DNA of 64,000 nucleotides from contig NZ_CP197246.1 of NCBI RefSeq assembly GCF_052076145.1, positions 4,154,001 through 4,218,000 on the forward strand, written 5' to 3'. The notes beneath the pieces are model-generated. The model did not search any database. It had not been told where the DNA came from and saw only the letters and a program-made list of their open reading frames with translations. Positions 7,947 to 14,830 of this stretch are shown here, in pieces; position 1 is the stretch's first letter, and every line of letters starts with the position of its first letter. The position numbers and the translations under genes are program-made. This DNA is from Kitasatospora sp052076145. Lineage in GTDB: Bacteria; Actinomycetota; Actinomycetes; Streptomycetales; Streptomycetaceae.

Positions 7947-8672
7947 TCAGGCCTGGCGGGGGTCGTTGACGCGTTGGACGAGGAGGACTGCCTCGACCCG
8001 GTTGCGGACGCCCAGTTTGGCCAGGGAGTGTGAGACGTGGCTCTTCACCGTCGCGGGGGAGACCTTGAGGGAGTGGGCGGCCTCGGCGGTGGAGAAGCCG
8101 CCGGAGAGCAGCGTCAGCACCTCGCGTTCGCGGTCGGTGAGGGAGGACAGCAGACGGCGGAGCCGGCGGCCCGGGGGCGGGGCCGCCAGGGGCACGGTGT
8201 CCGGGCGCGCCGACCGGGCGGGGGAGCGGTAGAGGGCGAGCAGGTCGGGGGAGAGCACGGTGTGACCGGCGGCGACCGCGCGGGTCGCCGGGACGAGCCC
8301 GCCGAGCCGGGTGTCCTTGACCAGGCAGCCGCCCGCGCCGGAGGCGAAGGCGGCGTCGAGCCGGGCCCTCGTCCAGCCGATGCCCAGCAGGAGCACCCGG
8401 ATGTGCCGCGCGGTCAGCTGCTGCACCGCTCGGGCGTGGTCGTCGTTCGGCCCCACCGCCAGGATCGCCACGTCGACACCGGCGAGCGGCCACCGGTTCG
8501 GCGGGTGCGCGATGTCGACGGTGGCGACCAGGCGGAGCTGGTCGGTCCGCCGGAGCACGGTGGCCAGGACGTGCCGGGAGATCGGATCCGGGTCGGCCAG
8601 CAGGACACGGGCGGTCGGTGCGGCGGGACAGTCGTTCGCGAACCACTCCTCCTCACAGACGTGCGTCTTCAT
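7947..8672 (-). CDS. NarL/LuxR-type DNA-binding regulator with a degenerate receiver domain
   Basis: A 241-residue protein with a response-regulator architecture. Residues 22-130 look like a receiver: LLADPDP gives the acidic pocket (D27, D29) and CLVKDT holds the conserved Lys. Where the phosphorylated Asp should be, the sequence reads DVAILAVGPN, with Ala72 in that place. Residues 175-235 are a LuxR-type helix-turn-helix (LTDREREVLTLLSGG, then STAEAAHSLKVSPATVKSHV). The start at 8672 has a perfect AGGAGGT 5 nt upstream. No histidine kinase lies next to it. It probably works without phosphorylation, perhaps by ligand binding or dosage; targets unknown, the DHA2 exporter next door being one candidate. 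Confidence 0.8.
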   Translation of the reverse strand: MKTHVCEEEWFANDCPAAPTARVLLADPDPISRHVLATVLRRTDQLRLVATVDIAHPPNRWPLAGVDVAILAVGPNDDHARAVQQLTARHIRVLLLGIGWTRARLDAAFASGAGGCLVKDTRLGGLVPATRAVAAGHTVLSPDLLALYRSPARSARPDTVPLAAPPPGRRLRRLLSSLTDREREVLTLLSGGFSTAEAAHSLKVSPATVKSHVSHSLAKLGVRNRVEAVLLVQRVNDPRQA

Positions 8673-8715
8673 CGGACCTCCTGGTTCTCGTGGCCGGGTG
8701 GGCGGGCAGGCAGGT

Positions 8716-8771
8716 GGCCGACATCTCGGGCCGGGCGCACGGAGTCGTACGCCCGGCCCGAGATGTCGGCC
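8716..8771 (-). terminator. Strong hairpin downstream of the DHA2 exporter gene
   Basis: Perfect 22-bp inverted repeat (8716-8737 with 8750-8771) around a 12-nt loop; the left arm begins GGCCGACATCTCGGGCC. It lies 40 bp past the exporter stop codon and upstream of the NarL-type gene on the same strand, so it probably separates the two transcripts. Confidence 0.7.
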
Positions 8772-8810
8772 GGGGCAGGGCGGCCGGAGTCGTCGGCCGG
8801 GCAGGTCGGC

Positions 8811-10280
8811 CTAGGCGTTGGCGGCTGCGGTCCGCCGCCGGGTGATCGCGGCCAGCACCGAGCCGGCCAGGAAGGCCGCGGAGGCGATGAGCGCGGACGT
8901 GTGCAGCCCGCCCACCAGGTGGCCGGAGGCCGCGACCAGGGTGCCGAACAGGGCCACGCCGATCGCACTGCCGACCTGACGGGAGACGTTGAAGACGGCC
9001 GAGGCCACTCCGGCGCCACCGGCCGGGGCCGACTCCATGATGGCGACGGTGGAGGCCACCACCGTGACGGGCGTGGCGAGGCCGGTGGCCATCAGGGCGA
9101 ACAGCAGGACGGGGTACGGGGTGTCCGGCCCGGCCGCCAGCCAGCCGAGGAAGCCGACGGCGCCGAGCAGCAGCGCACCGGCCATCGGCAGGTACGGCCC
9201 GGTGCGGGCCGTGACCCGGCTGGAGAGCGGTGCGGCGAGGAACCCCATGCAGACCGAGGGCAGCAGGGCGAGGCCGGTGCCCAGGGCGTTGTAGCCGCGC
9301 TCCTGCTGGAAGTAGAGCGTGGCCACGAAGAGCATGCCGTAGTAGCCCATGCTGAGCAGCAGGCCGATCACGGTGGTCGGGCTGAGCCCGCTCTGCCGGA
9401 AGAGCGAGAGCGGCAGCATCGGGGCTCGGCCGTCCGGATGCGTCGCGATCCTGCTCTCCAGGCGCCGCTCGACCAGGACGAAGACGACCAGCGCGGCCGC
9501 GCCCAGCACGAAGCCGGAGATCACCACCGGGGACGACCAGCCGGCCGAGCCGGCCTCGTTGAGTGCGCCCGCCAGACCGATCAGGCCGAGCACGCCGAGC
9601 ACCTGCCCGGCCGGGTCCATCCGTCCGGCCTTCGGCTTGCGGGCGGGGGAGGGGACGTGCCGCAGCGTCAGCAGGACGGCGAGCGCGGCCACCGGCAGGT
9701 TCAGCCAGAAGACCGCCCGCCAGCTCAGGCCGGACACCAGCATCCCGCCGACCACGGGCCCGGCGCCGAAGGCGATCGCGGCGACCAGGCCCCAGATGCC
9801 GACGGCCCTGGCCCGCTGGGCGCGGTCCGGGTAGGCGGCCTGGAGCAGGGCGAAGGAGGACGGGACGAGGAACGCGGCGCCCGCGCCCTGCGCCAGCCGG
9901 GCCACCACCAGCACGACGGTGGAGGAGGCCAGCCCGCAGCCGACGGAGGCGGCGGTGAAGACGGCCAGCCCGGTGAGGAAGAGCTGGCGGTGCCCGAGGC
10001 GGTCACCCAGGCCACCGCCGAGCAGCAGCAGCCCGGCGAAGAAGGTGCTGTACCCGTCGACGATCCACTGCAGGCCGGACGCGCCGGTGTGCAGCGACTC
10101 GCGGATGTTCGGCACGGCGACGTTCACGACGGTGACGTCCAGCATCACCAGGAAGTAGCCGAGGCTCAGGGCGATCAGTGGAAGTAACGCCAGCGGCTGC
10201 CGCTTGGCGGCCACCTGGCTCTGTCCGGTGGCGAGTTGAGGAGTGGGAGCTGGTGCGGTCGAGGAGTCGTTCAGCGTCAT
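8811..10280 (-). CDS. MFS exporter, DHA2 (14-TM) drug:proton antiporter type
   Basis: A 489-residue integral membrane protein with about 14 hydrophobic segments. The family motif LDVTVVNVAVPNI follows the first helix, and DRLGHRQLF (motif A) sits in the loop between helices 2 and 3. This is the pattern of EmrB/QacA-like exporters. The start is the ATG at 10280; in-frame sequence upstream to 10640 covers the regulatory gap and the divergent regulator and is not family-like. Divergent placement next to an ArsR-type regulator suggests substrate-responsive repression. It may be a resistance pump for the nearby cluster or an independent drug exporter. Confidence 0.85.
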   Translation of the reverse strand: MTLNDSSTAPAPTPQLATGQSQVAAKRQPLALLPLIALSLGYFLVMLDVTVVNVAVPNIRESLHTGASGLQWIVDGYSTFFAGLLLLGGGLGDRLGHRQLFLTGLAVFTAASVGCGLASSTVVLVVARLAQGAGAAFLVPSSFALLQAAYPDRAQRARAVGIWGLVAAIAFGAGPVVGGMLVSGLSWRAVFWLNLPVAALAVLLTLRHVPSPARKPKAGRMDPAGQVLGVLGLIGLAGALNEAGSAGWSSPVVISGFVLGAAALVVFVLVERRLESRIATHPDGRAPMLPLSLFRQSGLSPTTVIGLLLSMGYYGMLFVATLYFQQERGYNALGTGLALLPSVCMGFLAAPLSSRVTARTGPYLPMAGALLLGAVGFLGWLAAGPDTPYPVLLFALMATGLATPVTVVASTVAIMESAPAGGAGVASAVFNVSRQVGSAIGVALFGTLVAASGHLVGGLHTSALIASAAFLAGSVLAAITRRRTAAANA

Positions 10281-10401
10281 AACGTCAAGTCTGGAGGCAG
10301 AATGCTTCGTTCCCCATCGAAGTGTCAGGTTCATATCGGCGAGCTGACGACCCCACGACATTTCGCTGCCGGTCGAAGTGAAGTCGGCATACGCTGAGGC
10401 C
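10281..10401. promoter_or_regulatory. Divergent promoter region for exporter and ArsR-type regulator
   Basis: 121-bp gap between divergent genes. It has two direct copies of TCGAAGTG (10318-10325 and 10373-10380) and a CTTCG...CGAAG inverted pair around 10305-10322. These are candidate operator half-sites for the ArsR-type protein; assignment is by position only. Confidence 0.4.
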
Positions 10402-11202
10402 GTGACCACGATGACGACCATGACCACCACGACGGCCGGACGGGTCGGGGACCAGGTGAGTCGGCAGACCGACATCGCCAGAGCCGCGGCCCTCATCGCC
10501 GACCCCTCCCGCGCCCGCATCCTCAAGGCGCTCAGCGACGGCCGGGCGCTGCCCGCCGGTTCACTCGCCGAGGAGGCCGGGGTCAGCGGCCCGACGGCCA
10601 GCTCCCACCTGGGCAAACTCGTCGAGGCGGGCCTCATCACGGTGGAGCCGGACGGCCGCCGCCGGTACTACCGACTGGCCGGGCCCGACGTCAGCACGGC
10701 GCTGGAGGCGCTCGCCGTGATCGCGCCGCCGTTGCCCGTCACCTCGCTGCGGCAGAGCAGCGTCAGCAACGCGCTGCGCCGCTCCCGCACCTGCTACGAC
10801 CACCTGGCCGGGCAGCTCGGGGTGGCCCTGATGGGCGCACTGCTGGAGGCCGGGATCATCGCCGGACACGACGGAGTCCACCGGCCCGAGGAGGCCGTCC
10901 GGGACCAGTCCTCCGGCTACGGCCGGGACGTCCGGTACGCGGTGACCGAGGCCGGGGGAGTCGAGCTGGCCGCCTTCGGCATCGACCTGGAGCGGGCGCC
11001 GACGCGCCGGGCGGCCGTCCGCTACTGCGTGGACTGGAGCGAGCAGCGGCACCACCTCTCCGGTGCGCTCGGGGCGGCGATCACCGCCCGGCTGTTCGAA
11101 CTCCACTGGCTGCGCCACGGGGTGAGCCCCCGGGTGGTGCACGTGACGGAGGAGGGCGCCCGGGGGCTGGCCGAGACCTTCCGGGTGGAGATCGGGACCT
11201 GA
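10402..11202 (+). CDS. ArsR/SmtB-type winged-helix repressor with extended C-terminal domain
   Basis: A 266-residue regulator. Residues 20-95 form an ArsR-type winged helix (DPSRARILKAL, then GVSGPTASSHLGKLVEAGLI, and the wing RRRYYRLAG). The remaining 170 residues exceed classical ArsR size and repeat helical DNA-binding-like segments (CYDHLAGQLGVALMGALLEAG), as in the longer family members that control drug exporters. No CxC metal site is visible, so the ligand is probably organic. GTG 10402 is the assumed start; ATGs at 10411 and 10420 are alternatives. It is divergent from the DHA2 exporter and probably represses it. Confidence 0.75.
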   Translation: MTTMTTMTTTTAGRVGDQVSRQTDIARAAALIADPSRARILKALSDGRALPAGSLAEEAGVSGPTASSHLGKLVEAGLITVEPDGRRRYYRLAGPDVSTALEALAVIAPPLPVTSLRQSSVSNALRRSRTCYDHLAGQLGVALMGALLEAGIIAGHDGVHRPEEAVRDQSSGYGRDVRYAVTEAGGVELAAFGIDLERAPTRRAAVRYCVDWSEQRHHLSGALGAAITARLFELHWLRHGVSPRVVHVTEEGARGLAETFRVEIGT

Positions 11203-11407
11203 CGCAGTCCCGGCAGGGGTATCGGGAGTCCGGGCCTTCCCGTCCACCGGTGGACGAGTCCGGCGAGCGGAGCTCCACCTTCCGAGGACCACCGGAACGC
11301 TCTCCTCCGTCGGCGGATGACGGGCCGCGCGGGGCAGCCGAAGCTGGATACCGCACGGTCCTGAAGGGCTTGCCGGACGCCAGTCAAACGGATAGGAGAA
11401 CGTCTGA

Positions 11408-11809
11408 ATGGCCACTCTCACACAGTCCATGATCGACTCAACGGCCCGTCACGTGACGGTACTTCGCAACTTGCTGTCCGACGATGGGCTCGAGTCCATC
11501 GGGTGGGACCACTGGGTCCAACCAGGGCGCGCCGGAACGGACATCCACGAGATCTACACCACCGACGGCCACCAGATGGCGACCGCCCAACTGATCAGAT
11601 TCGGCGCCGGTGCCCACGGAGATCTGCACGAACACCTGGGGTACGAGCTGATGTTCGTGCTCCAGGGCGAGCTGGTGAACGACAACGGTGACCGCTACCG
11701 GGTCGGTGACCTCGTCATCGAGGAGCCCGGCAGTGTGCACCAGATGACCACCGAGACCGGCTGCACGCTGCTCGGCATCCGCGAAGCCCCCGTCGCGCCC
11801 CTGCCGTAG
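11408..11809 (+). CDS. Cupin-fold protein
   Basis: A 133-residue single-domain cupin. The metal-binding motifs are readable: HGDLHEHLGYELMFVLQGEL (about residues 70-90, His ligands plus Glu) and later PGSVHQM (His). The N-terminal 45 residues resemble ChrR-like cupins. ATG 11408 follows AGGAGAA. Cupins of this kind act as small dioxygenases, isomerases or sensor domains, and none can be singled out. It lies between the ArsR-type gene (205 bp upstream) and the convergent MFS gene of the biosynthetic operon, with its own strong terminator. Confidence 0.7.
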   Translation: MATLTQSMIDSTARHVTVLRNLLSDDGLESIGWDHWVQPGRAGTDIHEIYTTDGHQMATAQLIRFGAGAHGDLHEHLGYELMFVLQGELVNDNGDRYRVGDLVIEEPGSVHQMTTETGCTLLGIREAPVAPLP

Positions 11810-11823
11810 CGGCCGTTCGGCCC

Positions 11824-11866
11824 ACGGCGGCGCCCCCGGCCAGATCCTGGCCGGGGGCGCCGCCGT
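11824..11866. terminator. Bidirectional terminator between cupin and MFS genes
   Basis: Perfect 20-bp inverted repeat (ACGGCGGCGCCCCCGGCCAG with its complement) and a 3-nt loop, lying 15 bp past the cupin stop and 28 bp past the convergent MFS stop. It marks the right-hand end of the minus-strand operon that starts near 19770. Confidence 0.85.
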
Positions 11867-11894
11867 TCTCGGGAGGGTCGGTGCGTGGGCCGGG

Positions 11895-13049
11895 TCAGTA
11901 CGCGAGCCGGGGTCGCAACTCGCCGACGGCCAGGCCGATCAGCATGATCGCCGCTGCCACCGGGCCGAGGTAGCGGGCGTCCGTCCAGGTCATCAGCAGT
12001 GCGCCGACCGCCCCGGAGAGCGCCAGGCCGGTGTAGCAGGCGGTGGAGGTCAACAGGATGGAGAACGGCGCCGCGGCCGGGTTGAAGCCGATCAGGCGGT
12101 GCTGGATCGGGACGATCAGCACCCAGCCGCAGTACCCCCAGACCACGGCCGCCAGTAGGGCGGTCAGCGGCCGGTCGGCCGACCACGGGGTCAGCGCCAG
12201 GTTGATCAGGCCGATCAGGCCGCAGCCGCGGATGACCCGCCGGGCGCCGAGCCGGTCGGTCAGCCGGGCCGAGGTCAGGGCGCCGGTGAGAGCGGCCGCG
12301 CCCCAGGCGCCGAGCAGCAGGGCGAGCCTGCCGCCGTCGGTGCCGGTGCCGTCGTGGAAGAGCTGGGCGGCGTAGCTGTACGGGGTGAACAGCCCGCAGA
12401 AGACCAGGGCCGTCATCAGCAGGGTCAGGCCGATCCGGGAGTCGGCGAGCGGCGCCAGCCCCCGGGAGGGGCGGATCGGCGCGGTGGCGGGGAGGCCCGG
12501 CGTCAGGAGCGCGACGCAGACCGCCGCGAGGGCGCCGAGCGCCGCCACGAAGTACATCGCGAGGCGCCAGTCGGCCAGGGTGGCGAAGGCGACCCCGGTC
12601 GGGATGCCGAGGGCGGCGGCGGCGGTGGAGCCGCCGCGGACGGTACTGAGTGCGAAGCCGCGTCGGTGGGGCGGCACGGTCGACACCGCGGTGACGGTGC
12701 AGATCGGCAGGAAGACGGCCCCGCCGAGGGCTGCCAGGATGCGGCAGGCCACGACGAGGCCGAAGTCGGGCGCCAGTCCGGTGAGGACGTTGCCCAGGAC
12801 CAGGAGGCTCAGCCCGGCCAGCATGACGGGCTTGCTCGGCCAGCGCAGTGCGGCGACGACGGCGGGGGAGAGCAGCGCGTGCGCGAGCGCGTACGCGATG
12901 ATCACCTGCCCGCCGACCGGGATGCTGACGTGCAGGGCCGCGGCCATCTGCGGCAGCATCCCGGCCAGCAGGAAGCTGTCCGTCCCGACGGCGAAGGTGC
13001 CGAGGGCGAGGGCGAGGAGGCCGGCCCTCGTGAAGCGCTCCAGTTCCAT
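11895..13049 (-). CDS. MFS exporter, DHA1 (12-TM) type
   Basis: A 384-residue protein with twelve predicted helices, typical of AraJ/PbuE-like DHA1 exporters (FAVGTDSFLLAGMLPQMAAAL at helix 1, HRRGFALSTVRGG in the loop after helix 4). It is the last gene of a minus-strand operon, 31 bp after the diiron oxygenase. It probably exports the product or an intermediate of the subcluster; substrate not deducible. Confidence 0.8.
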   Translation of the reverse strand: MELERFTRAGLLALALGTFAVGTDSFLLAGMLPQMAAALHVSIPVGGQVIIAYALAHALLSPAVVAALRWPSKPVMLAGLSLLVLGNVLTGLAPDFGLVVACRILAALGGAVFLPICTVTAVSTVPPHRRGFALSTVRGGSTAAAALGIPTGVAFATLADWRLAMYFVAALGALAAVCVALLTPGLPATAPIRPSRGLAPLADSRIGLTLLMTALVFCGLFTPYSYAAQLFHDGTGTDGGRLALLLGAWGAAALTGALTSARLTDRLGARRVIRGCGLIGLINLALTPWSADRPLTALLAAVVWGYCGWVLIVPIQHRLIGFNPAAAPFSILLTSTACYTGLALSGAVGALLMTWTDARYLGPVAAAIMLIGLAVGELRPRLAY

Positions 13050-13080
13050 GATTTCGGATTCCCCGATCGGTGCGGGGGCT

Positions 13081-14064
13081 TCAGCCGGCCAGGGACGGCG
13101 TCAGCGGCGGTGTGGCGGTGCCGTGCACCGACCCTCGGCCGGAGAACCGGATGACCAGATCGAGGAGTTCGGCGTCGAGCATCTCGTCCGCGTCGCGCAG
13201 CGTGCCGTCCTCGGCGAAGAGCCGGGCGCCGAAGCCCTTGGTGATCTCCAGCTGGATGGCGGCGGCCGGGTTGCCGAGGGTGTAGTCGATGTCGAGCGCC
13301 TTGCTCGTCGCCTCCTGGAAGTTGCCCGCGAGCCGCCGGTTGAGGTCCTCGATCTGCTCCAGCAGCACCCGGACGCGGGCCTGTTGCTCCGGCGTGAGGG
13401 CCGGGTGCAGCAGCTTCATCGCGACGTGGTCGATCTTCACGTGCCGGGCCTCGTCGAGGCCGTGGGTGTGCAGCAGGCGGGTGAAGAAGTGTGCCCGCTG
13501 CGGGTCGAGGGCGTCGGTGCGGTGCTCGTACACGGTGATGACGGACTCGCCGACGTACGCCGAGAGACAGAGCGCGACGAGCTTGACGTACGGGTGGTCG
13601 TCGGTGCGGAAGACGGCCAGCCGTTCGGTGAACAGGCCCTGGAAGACCCGGGGTTCGACGCCGGAGATCTCCCGGGCGTAGCGGTAGAAGGTGTTGGCGT
13701 GCTGGATCTCCTCGGCGGCGAAGCAGGAGAGCGCGTGGTGCAGCTCGTGGCTGGTGTTGATGTCGTCCCGGAGGTCGTGCAGCTCGCCCATGATCAGGGC
13801 CAGCACGGTGCTCACGTGCCGTTCGATCTCGGCGAGTTGGGCCAGCTCCTTGGTGATGTAGGCGACGGCCGCCGCTTCGTGGCCGGGCTCGCCGAAGGCG
13901 ACCTGGGAGAGGTACGCCAGCTCGTCGGGGGTGGCGGCGGCCGTCCAGTCGAAGGCGCCGGGGTGGAAGGTGTTGATGTGTGCCAGGTGGGTGACGGTGG
14001 CCAACTCGCTGCGCACCGCCTCGGCGACGGCGGCGAACTGGGGGTCGGTGGTGGTGGCGGTCAT
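13081..14064 (-). CDS. AurF/CmlI-type diiron oxygenase (probable arylamine N-oxygenase)
   Basis: A 327-residue helical diiron enzyme. Ligand motifs fit the AurF pattern: a Glu in MGELHDLRDD, EEIQH at 118-122, a Glu in YVGESVITVYE, and DEARH at 204-208 with a His a few residues earlier. Characterised relatives convert arylamines to nitro groups (AurF on p-aminobenzoate, CmlI in chloramphenicol synthesis). The same cluster encodes a full pathway to 4-aminophenylalanine, a chemically fitting substrate. Start ATG 14064 follows GAGGAG. It sits 38 bp after the O-methyltransferase in the operon. Oxidation to nitroso or nitro is inferred; other diiron chemistry is possible. Confidence 0.75.
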   Translation of the reverse strand: MTATTTDPQFAAVAEAVRSELATVTHLAHINTFHPGAFDWTAAATPDELAYLSQVAFGEPGHEAAAVAYITKELAQLAEIERHVSTVLALIMGELHDLRDDINTSHELHHALSCFAAEEIQHANTFYRYAREISGVEPRVFQGLFTERLAVFRTDDHPYVKLVALCLSAYVGESVITVYEHRTDALDPQRAHFFTRLLHTHGLDEARHVKIDHVAMKLLHPALTPEQQARVRVLLEQIEDLNRRLAGNFQEATSKALDIDYTLGNPAAAIQLEITKGFGARLFAEDGTLRDADEMLDAELLDLVIRFSGRGSVHGTATPPLTPSLAG

Positions 14065-14102
14065 GGCGGCGCTCCTCGTACGGCGGAAGGTCGGTGGCTC
14101 GG

Positions 14103-14801
14103 TCAGCCGGCGGGGGGCGGGGTGACCCGGGTGGAGAGCTCGATGCCCTCGCCGAGCGGCAGGTCGATGGAGACGTAGTCGCCGCCCTCGGCACGGACCC
14201 GGTCCAGGTACTCCTGCGGCATCATCGAGAGGTTGTCCGCGACGATCACGGTGCCGGGCCGCATCTTCGGCGCCAGCAGGTCGAGCATCGGCAGGCAGAG
14301 CTCCTTCCAGCCGTCGAGCAGGACGAGGTCGACCGGCCCGTCGAGGTCGGCGAGCGTCTCGCGGGCGTCGCCCTCGCGGATCTCCACCAGATCGGCCAGC
14401 CCGGCGGCTTCGAGGTTCTTCCGGGCCTGGGCGACCTTGTGGCCGTTCATCTCGGAGCCGACGACCGTGCCCACGCCGTTCTCCCGAAGCGCGGCGGCCA
14501 GGTGGATGGTGGAGATTCCGTACGAGGTGCCGAACTCCACCACCCTGACCGGGCGGAGCGTCCGGACGAGGTGGTGCAGCATCTGCCCGACCTTGGGCTG
14601 CACGGGCAGCAGCGCCTCGGTGGTCAGCTCCACGCTCTCGGCGAGGGACGGGGGCTCCTCCCGCCCGGCGACGAGGGAGAGCGCGTGCTCGACGACGGCG
14701 TCGTCGGACTCGGACGCGCGGTAGAGCTCGGCCAGCACCTGGCGGACGGCCGGGGCGTTCAGGCCGGTGCCGGTGGGGTTTTCGGTGGTCTGCTCGGTCA
14801 T
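14103..14801 (-). CDS. Class I S-adenosylmethionine O-methyltransferase (catechol-O-methyltransferase-like)
   Basis: A 232-residue Rossmann-fold methyltransferase. Residues 80-105 contain the SAM-binding motif VVEFGTSYGISTIHLA, followed by VVGSEMNGHKVAQARKNL (acidic loop), EIREGDARETL, and LVLLDGWKELCLPMLDLL. This order fits the small-molecule O-methyltransferase family, though some members methylate nitrogen. It lies between the AMP-ligase/TauD fusion and the diiron oxygenase with gaps of about 30-40 bp, so it is in the operon. It could methylate a hydroxyl made by either oxygenase, possibly an N-hydroxyl. Confidence 0.8.
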   Translation of the reverse strand: MTEQTTENPTGTGLNAPAVRQVLAELYRASESDDAVVEHALSLVAGREEPPSLAESVELTTEALLPVQPKVGQMLHHLVRTLRPVRVVEFGTSYGISTIHLAAALRENGVGTVVGSEMNGHKVAQARKNLEAAGLADLVEIREGDARETLADLDGPVDLVLLDGWKELCLPMLDLLAPKMRPGTVIVADNLSMMPQEYLDRVRAEGGDYVSIDLPLGEGIELSTRVTPPPAG

Positions 14802-14830
14802 TCGGGGGCTCCCAGGGTTACGTGAGGGGG

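Noticed and set aside
8037..10187. 716-codon open frame on the plus strand opposite the DHA2 exporter
   Set aside because: Low-complexity Gly/Arg/Glu-rich translation with no motif, antisense to a clear transporter. A typical high-GC shadow frame.
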